Assembly (NCBI RefSeq): GCF_021130785.1
Contig: NC_060214.1
Span: forward strand, 108,536,001-108,600,000
Length of the DNA stretch: 64,000 nucleotides
From: Homalodisca vitripennis
Lineage: Eukaryota > Arthropoda > Insecta > Hemiptera > Cicadellidae
Reading direction: 5' to 3'
The position numbers were made by a program, and so were the translations under genes. Under the pieces are notes generated by a model. It saw only the letters and a list, made by a program, of their open reading frames with translations. It ran no database searches and was not told the origin of the DNA. Position 1 is the first letter of the stretch. Every line of letters begins with the position of its first letter. Positions 58,721-64,000 of the stretch are shown in pieces.

Positions 58721-59551
58721 TATAAGCAACTCGAGTTCGATGATGGAGCACGAAACTCCATTGGAATTAGTCGAGCGTTAGTGAAAAACATCGGTCCTTC
58801 ACGACCTGACAGGCATTAATTATCAACTGGCCTAGTGGACCATGTGACACGGCTGTCTGAACATACTACACGTGTGTTATATTCATCCTATTACACATGT
58901 AGTTATAGCTGAATTCTATCAAATCCAAAGCACCATAACTACTGACATTAACTATTACTTAACTAATCAAACTTCCAAATAGGGACACTTCCTGTCACAT
59001 TCTTCTTCCAGTACGGATCATCGATTCTAGACTATGTAAAGTCTCTTCGGATAAGAGGGCCATATTTTAGTATTCATATATAACAAGAGATGGTCGTCTT
59101 AGGTATCAGAAAAACAATTTACCGTTCCCCCATATGCAGTAGTGTATGTAAACATCTACATATTGAATGAGTCCCGGGAACTCGTGTGGGTCACACGTGA
59201 CAGGAAGTAAAATGCGTCTCTATTAATAACCCCTTTTTTGTAAATGGTATATACAGCCAGTTGGCCGTAAACACTTTAATTGTACAGCTTTTACGCGTAG
59301 GAAATAAGACACTATATGGCCGTGACTAGTGTTGAAATTTGAAGGCTGCAGTGGAGTAGCCAGACTAAAGTTGCGGGGGGATTGAATACCAGGGAAGTAT
59401 CAGAAAGTGCTCTTCCGTTGGAATTTTGCGTTTAGAACTGCGTGTTTGTGCTGTTTTTTTGTTTTTTTTTCTCTTAGGACAAGAAGCTTATAAATTGCAC
59501 TTAGTCCTGTAAGAACCCTTGCGCTGCTTCCGGAGTGACAGGATATTCAAG
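58721..59551. other. No gene recognised
   Basis: The inverted word CGAGCGTTAGTGAA (58774-58787) is the 385-bp array motif again. Confidence 0.5.
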
Positions 59552-59879
59552 ATGGGTAAGGTTAGGAAGTAGGGGCCGCCTCCTATCGAGATCCATGAGG
59601 AAGAATTAGAGCACTACATCTCAAATGCATGTCATCCCGGAAGAAGAGGAGGCCAGCTCTGAACCAGTCTCTCCAGTCAAAGCAGGCAGGGGTGGCACAC
59701 CCTTGGTGAGGTTAGCAAGAACCTCTGTGGTTAGGGAACGAACCCCGCCAACTCCAACAGTCATGTCCCACAGTCGACTAGACCTATTGAACTGCCCATG
59801 AACCCCAGAATCTCGACATTTGCGGTTAGTGATGTGCCGCTCCTGGACATCGTTAAGGTTGACCAGATTTAAGTGACAC
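59552..59879 (+). pseudogene. Decayed coding sequence, unknown family, one early stop and one frameshift
   Basis: The plus strand starts MGKVRK, hits TAG, continues GPPPIEIHEEELEHYISN, then shifts frame into VIPEEEEASSEPVSPVKAGR, and on through GGTPLVRLARTSVVRERTPP to a TGA at about 59806, with a short in-frame run after it. GC-rich, acidic and Pro/Ser-rich composition is clearly coding-like against the flanks. It may be the linker region of a retroelement ORF or a processed host pseudogene. A minus-strand frame (59621-59881) is its shadow. Confidence 0.45.
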
Positions 59880-59889
59880 ACGCTACTTT

Positions 59890-60497
59890 ATATTCAAGTG
59901 TGGGAGACAGTATTCATCATTTCAAGCAAAACATTTGCTATAAATATAGGTCAAGAAACGAGTCGTTTTGCCGCTAACCGCCATTTTGTAATTTTTATAC
60001 AAAACTTAATATCTCTAGAACTATTAAACTAAGGAAACCGAATTTGGAAGATAGGTTTCAATAGATAAGAGAAAATCAAAACAAATAATTGAGTTAATTT
60101 ATTTAATATTAACAAAATGGCGTCTGTTGAAAATATTTTATGTCAAACAACAACAAAAACCCCGTATAAAAATGTACCAGACACCAACTACTTAAGTCAT
60201 TTCATCCAACGGTACTTGTTTCAACGAAATCCGTTAGTGCATAAGCGAGCATGACCACTTTAAAAGTACGCTTGCACAAGCCAGGAGCGACAAACGTATC
60301 ACAGTAAAGTTGACAGGTATCAGTAGTTTGTTGCTCCTAGCTTGTTTAAATAATTCTAGATATATTAATTTTTTTATAAAACATAAAAAATGGCGGTGAC
60401 CATTAAACGACACTACCTATATTTATTTGACGTTTTTTTGCTTGAAATGATGAATACTATCACCCGTAGTTAGTGACACCCTTTCGCGAACACCCTG
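59890..60497. mobile_element. MITE family B copy, left tip decayed
   Basis: The right end is CGCGAACACCCTG then TA (60498-60499). Inverted arms pair CAGTATTCATCATTTCAAGC and CCGCCATTTT on the left with AAAAATGGCGGT and GCTTGAAATGATGAATACTA on the right. The internal block CATAAGCGAGCATGACCACT ... GCTTGCACAAGCC is present at 60240-60290. Confidence 0.75.
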
Positions 60498-60499
60498 TA

Positions 60500-61119
60500 T
60501 ATCTGTGAACAAACATGTCACAGTTCAGAGTTATCAGGTATTTGTTGCTCCTGACTTGTGCAAACATATCTATAAATGTGGTCGTGCTCGCTTATGCGTT
60601 GACAGAGTTCGTTGAAAAGGTAGTTTAAATTGTAATTCAAATTAAAAATAGTTAACATCATGTAATTTTTGATAACTAATGCAAAACAGCTGATACCTTT
60701 CAACCAATAAAATATTTGTTGATTCCGGCTTGTGCAAGCATACAGTCATATAAAGTTGTCATGCTGGCTTATGCTTTGATGGATTTCGTTGCAAAAATTA
60801 CCGTTGAAATTGTAATAAAAATGTATATAAATAACTTAGTTGGTATCCTGTGTATTTTTATACCTATACTGTTTTTTTTGTTATTTAGCTTCAAAACTTT
60901 TCTCAGGCGACAATGTGTTAATATTAAGGCAAACCACCATCGTTACACATTTTTTATAACTTTAGCTTTACTTAATAAATGTTAATTTTTAGAAAAAATA
61001 CAAAATGGCGGCTAGCGGCTAAACGAGACATTTTTCAACCAATGTTTATACATCTTTTGTTTTTTTGTTGATGTGTAATATCACTAACAGAAGTTGAGAC
61101 ACACCCTTTTGTGAACACC

Positions 61120-61122
<3 letters not shown>
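60500..61122. mobile_element. MITE family B copy or copies, internal block inverted, right tip intact
   Basis: The right end is TTTTGTGAACACCCTG then TA (61123-61124), with ATGGCGGCTAGCGGCTAAAC before it. The internal block is present twice in reverse orientation (60545-60620 and 60716-60795, GGCTTGTGCAAGCAT and GTGCTCGCTTATGCGTT). The 89-codon frame at 60716-60985 starts in this block and is not a gene. Confidence 0.7.
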
Positions 61123-62574
<1,452 letters not shown>

Positions 62575-62905
62575 ATTTTAAATTTATCTAATATTAACAA
62601 AGTGGCGTCTGTTGAAAATATTTTATGTCAAACAAAAACAAAACCCGTATAAAAATGTACCAGACACCAACTACTGTAATTTCATCCAACGGTACTTGTG
62701 TCAACGAAATCAGTTAGTGCATAAGCGAGCATGACCACTTTAAAAGTACGCTTGCACAAGCCGAGAGCAACAAACATTTTGTCTTTTCATATCCATCAGC
62801 TGTTTTACATAAGTTTGACAATTTTTACAAGATGCAAACTATTTTTTATCTTTTATAACAATTCCAACGGTACTTGTTTCAACAAAATCCATCACTGCAT
62901 AAGGA
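62575..62905 (+). mobile_element. MITE family B fragment
   Basis: TGGCGTCTGTTGAAAATATT, ACCAGACACCAACTACT, TTCATCCAACGGTACTTGTG and GCATAAGCGAGCATGACCAC repeat 60119-60290 nearly word for word. A partial second CAACGGTACTTGTTTCAAC occurs at 62863-62881. Terminal repeats are missing. Confidence 0.75.
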
Positions 62906-63114
62906 TAATGCATTAAATTTATTATAAATACTTATTCAAAATGTTATTCTGTTTTTCATATAAAGTGCATACGTTTTGAGGATTTAAATTATGAAATATC
63001 AGAAAGTATGAAATTCTTTTCTTAATAACCAATAAAAATACCAAAAATTTCTACCTAGACGTTTAGATGCATATTTTTCTACATTTAAAATGAGATATTA
63101 CCCAAAATTCTACA
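62906..63114. other. AT-rich spacer
   Basis: Nothing recognised. Confidence 0.6.
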
Positions 63115-63366
63115 ATGAAGGTGTTATGGGGTTATTATAGTGGCCACTTGTACAGATCTGAAGTAAAGTACTCATTTACAACTGATGGGGGAAGGTGTCA
63201 AGGTGATGCAATTCACTTTTTAAAATCTCAAGAGAGTATCATCCGAGGGTTTCAAGAGGTTTATAAAAAATTATTAATAAAGAAGTTCGCCAGTGAACAA
63301 CAACATCCCAGAAAGAAGGAAACGAGAAGTCGAAATTACCTTGAATTTGATATATATCCGTTCTAA
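63115..63366 (+). CDS. Open frame of 83 codons, unrecognised
   Basis: Starts MKVLWGYYSGHLYRSEVKYS and ends in a basic tract (RKKETRSRNYLEFD). Codon use is balanced and the frame is not inside a repeat seen elsewhere. It lacks a signal peptide and any known motif. In AT-rich DNA an 83-codon frame is uncommon but not rare. Confidence 0.2.
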   Translation: MKVLWGYYSGHLYRSEVKYSFTTDGGRCQGDAIHFLKSQESIIRGFQEVYKKLLIKKFASEQQHPRKKETRSRNYLEFDIYPF

Positions 63367-63419
63367 CACTGAATAAAAAAGTTGTACTTGAATTCTTCAA
63401 GCAAACTTTGGTAGAATGA

Positions 63420-63620
63420 GAGTCTCAAGGTCGACAAGACAATAATTAGCGTCGACGGATGCTGGTGTGTACCATGTGGTGACGAGCTCGGTTACGACCT
63501 TGGTACTTGTTAGTCAGCTGTTGTCAAGGTCACGGCTCTGTTATGTCACGCCATTATGGTACCGTCTGTCAGCCGCTGTAAACAGCTCTGCTACTGGGAC
63601 ATCGTATTTTCCCACGAAAT
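63420..63620. promoter_or_regulatory. GC-richer island with AAGGTCA-type sites
   Basis: TCAAGGTCG (63426-63434), ACGACCTTGG (about 63494) and GTCAAGGTCACGG (63524-63536) resemble FTZ-F1-type monomer sites. The patch is non-repetitive. A 66-codon frame (63467-63667) crosses it without recognisable domain. Confidence 0.25.
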
Positions 63621-64000
63621 GTCTGCGAATGATCAATCTTAATTTAGCAAGGGCTTTCTTTGGTTAGAGATGTCTAGCTTAAAACTGAAGTTCTGTCAAT
63701 TCAAACATTGTGTTTATTCGCTTTAAAATAGGAATTAATAATTCAAAAATATACAATCGTGTTTCCATCACAATTAAATGTAACTGTTCATAATTATACA
63801 GTTTCCAACATTGCCTTTACGTTCCGCTTTGGAAAATAATAACGAAAATAATATTAAAATATGCTCAGTTAACATATAGTTCGCCTTAAACATTTCTAGT
63901 AGCTTCAAGAATCCTCTGGCCTCTTGTAGTAAAATGTATAACTACTTTAATAAATTAACACAATACAAATTTATGTCAAATTACTATAAAAATAATGTTT
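63621..64000. other. AT-rich end of window
   Basis: Nothing recognised. Confidence 0.6.

Noticed and set aside
60716..60985. 89-codon plus-strand hydrophobic frame
   Set aside because: It begins within the inverted internal block of MITE family B and is not preserved in other copies.

Overview
The window is AT-rich eukaryotic DNA from a large, repeat-loaded genome, most likely an insect. The Helitron termini ending in CTAG, the tRNA-headed SINE, the TA-flanked MITEs opening with CAGGGTGT, and the jockey/CR1-type LINE and hAT debris fit an insect. A hemipteran is my best guess, but that is inference from repeat style, not proof. I see no complete protein-coding gene. No frame stays open long enough, and the longest open frames lie in GT/CA microsatellites or tandem repeats. 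The window is therefore intergenic or deep intronic.

Real functional units are few. A clean tRNA-Lys(CTT) lies at 7017-7089 (minus) and a tRNA-like gene with an oversized anticodon loop at 18063-18139 (minus). Several GC-richer islands look like promoters or first exons: 17640-17940, 28180-28300, 34283-34600, 37024-37270, 42640-43040 and 45690-45860. Decayed coding sequence of unknown family lies at 15340-15760 and 59552-59879.

The rest is repeats. Region 1-12.7 kb: a Helitron 3' end, a perfect 35-bp-arm hairpin, a Penelope-type hammerhead-like motif, a ~175-bp tandem array and a foldback MITE. Region 15-32 kb: a decayed LINE 3' end, a complete 771-bp Helitron, two SINE copies, a second LINE 3' end, two hAT-derived fragments and a minus-strand Helitron. 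Region 32.6-37 kb is dominated by tandem arrays (~385 bp, 534 bp, ~137 bp). Region 39-42 kb: microsatellites, a 27-bp minisatellite of about 30 units and a third hAT fragment. Region 44-51 kb: a duplicated reverse-transcriptase scrap, a third SINE and a 1098-bp Helitron. Region 54-64 kb: TA-flanked MITEs sharing one conserved internal segment, a G-rich array, a ~185-bp array and a ~400-bp GT/GC microsatellite.

These elements do not form a pathway. Their shared logic is parasitic amplification: non-autonomous Helitrons, SINEs and MITEs that need enzymes encoded elsewhere, plus dead remnants of autonomous elements. I found no CRISPR array, operon, defence island or other coherent new system.
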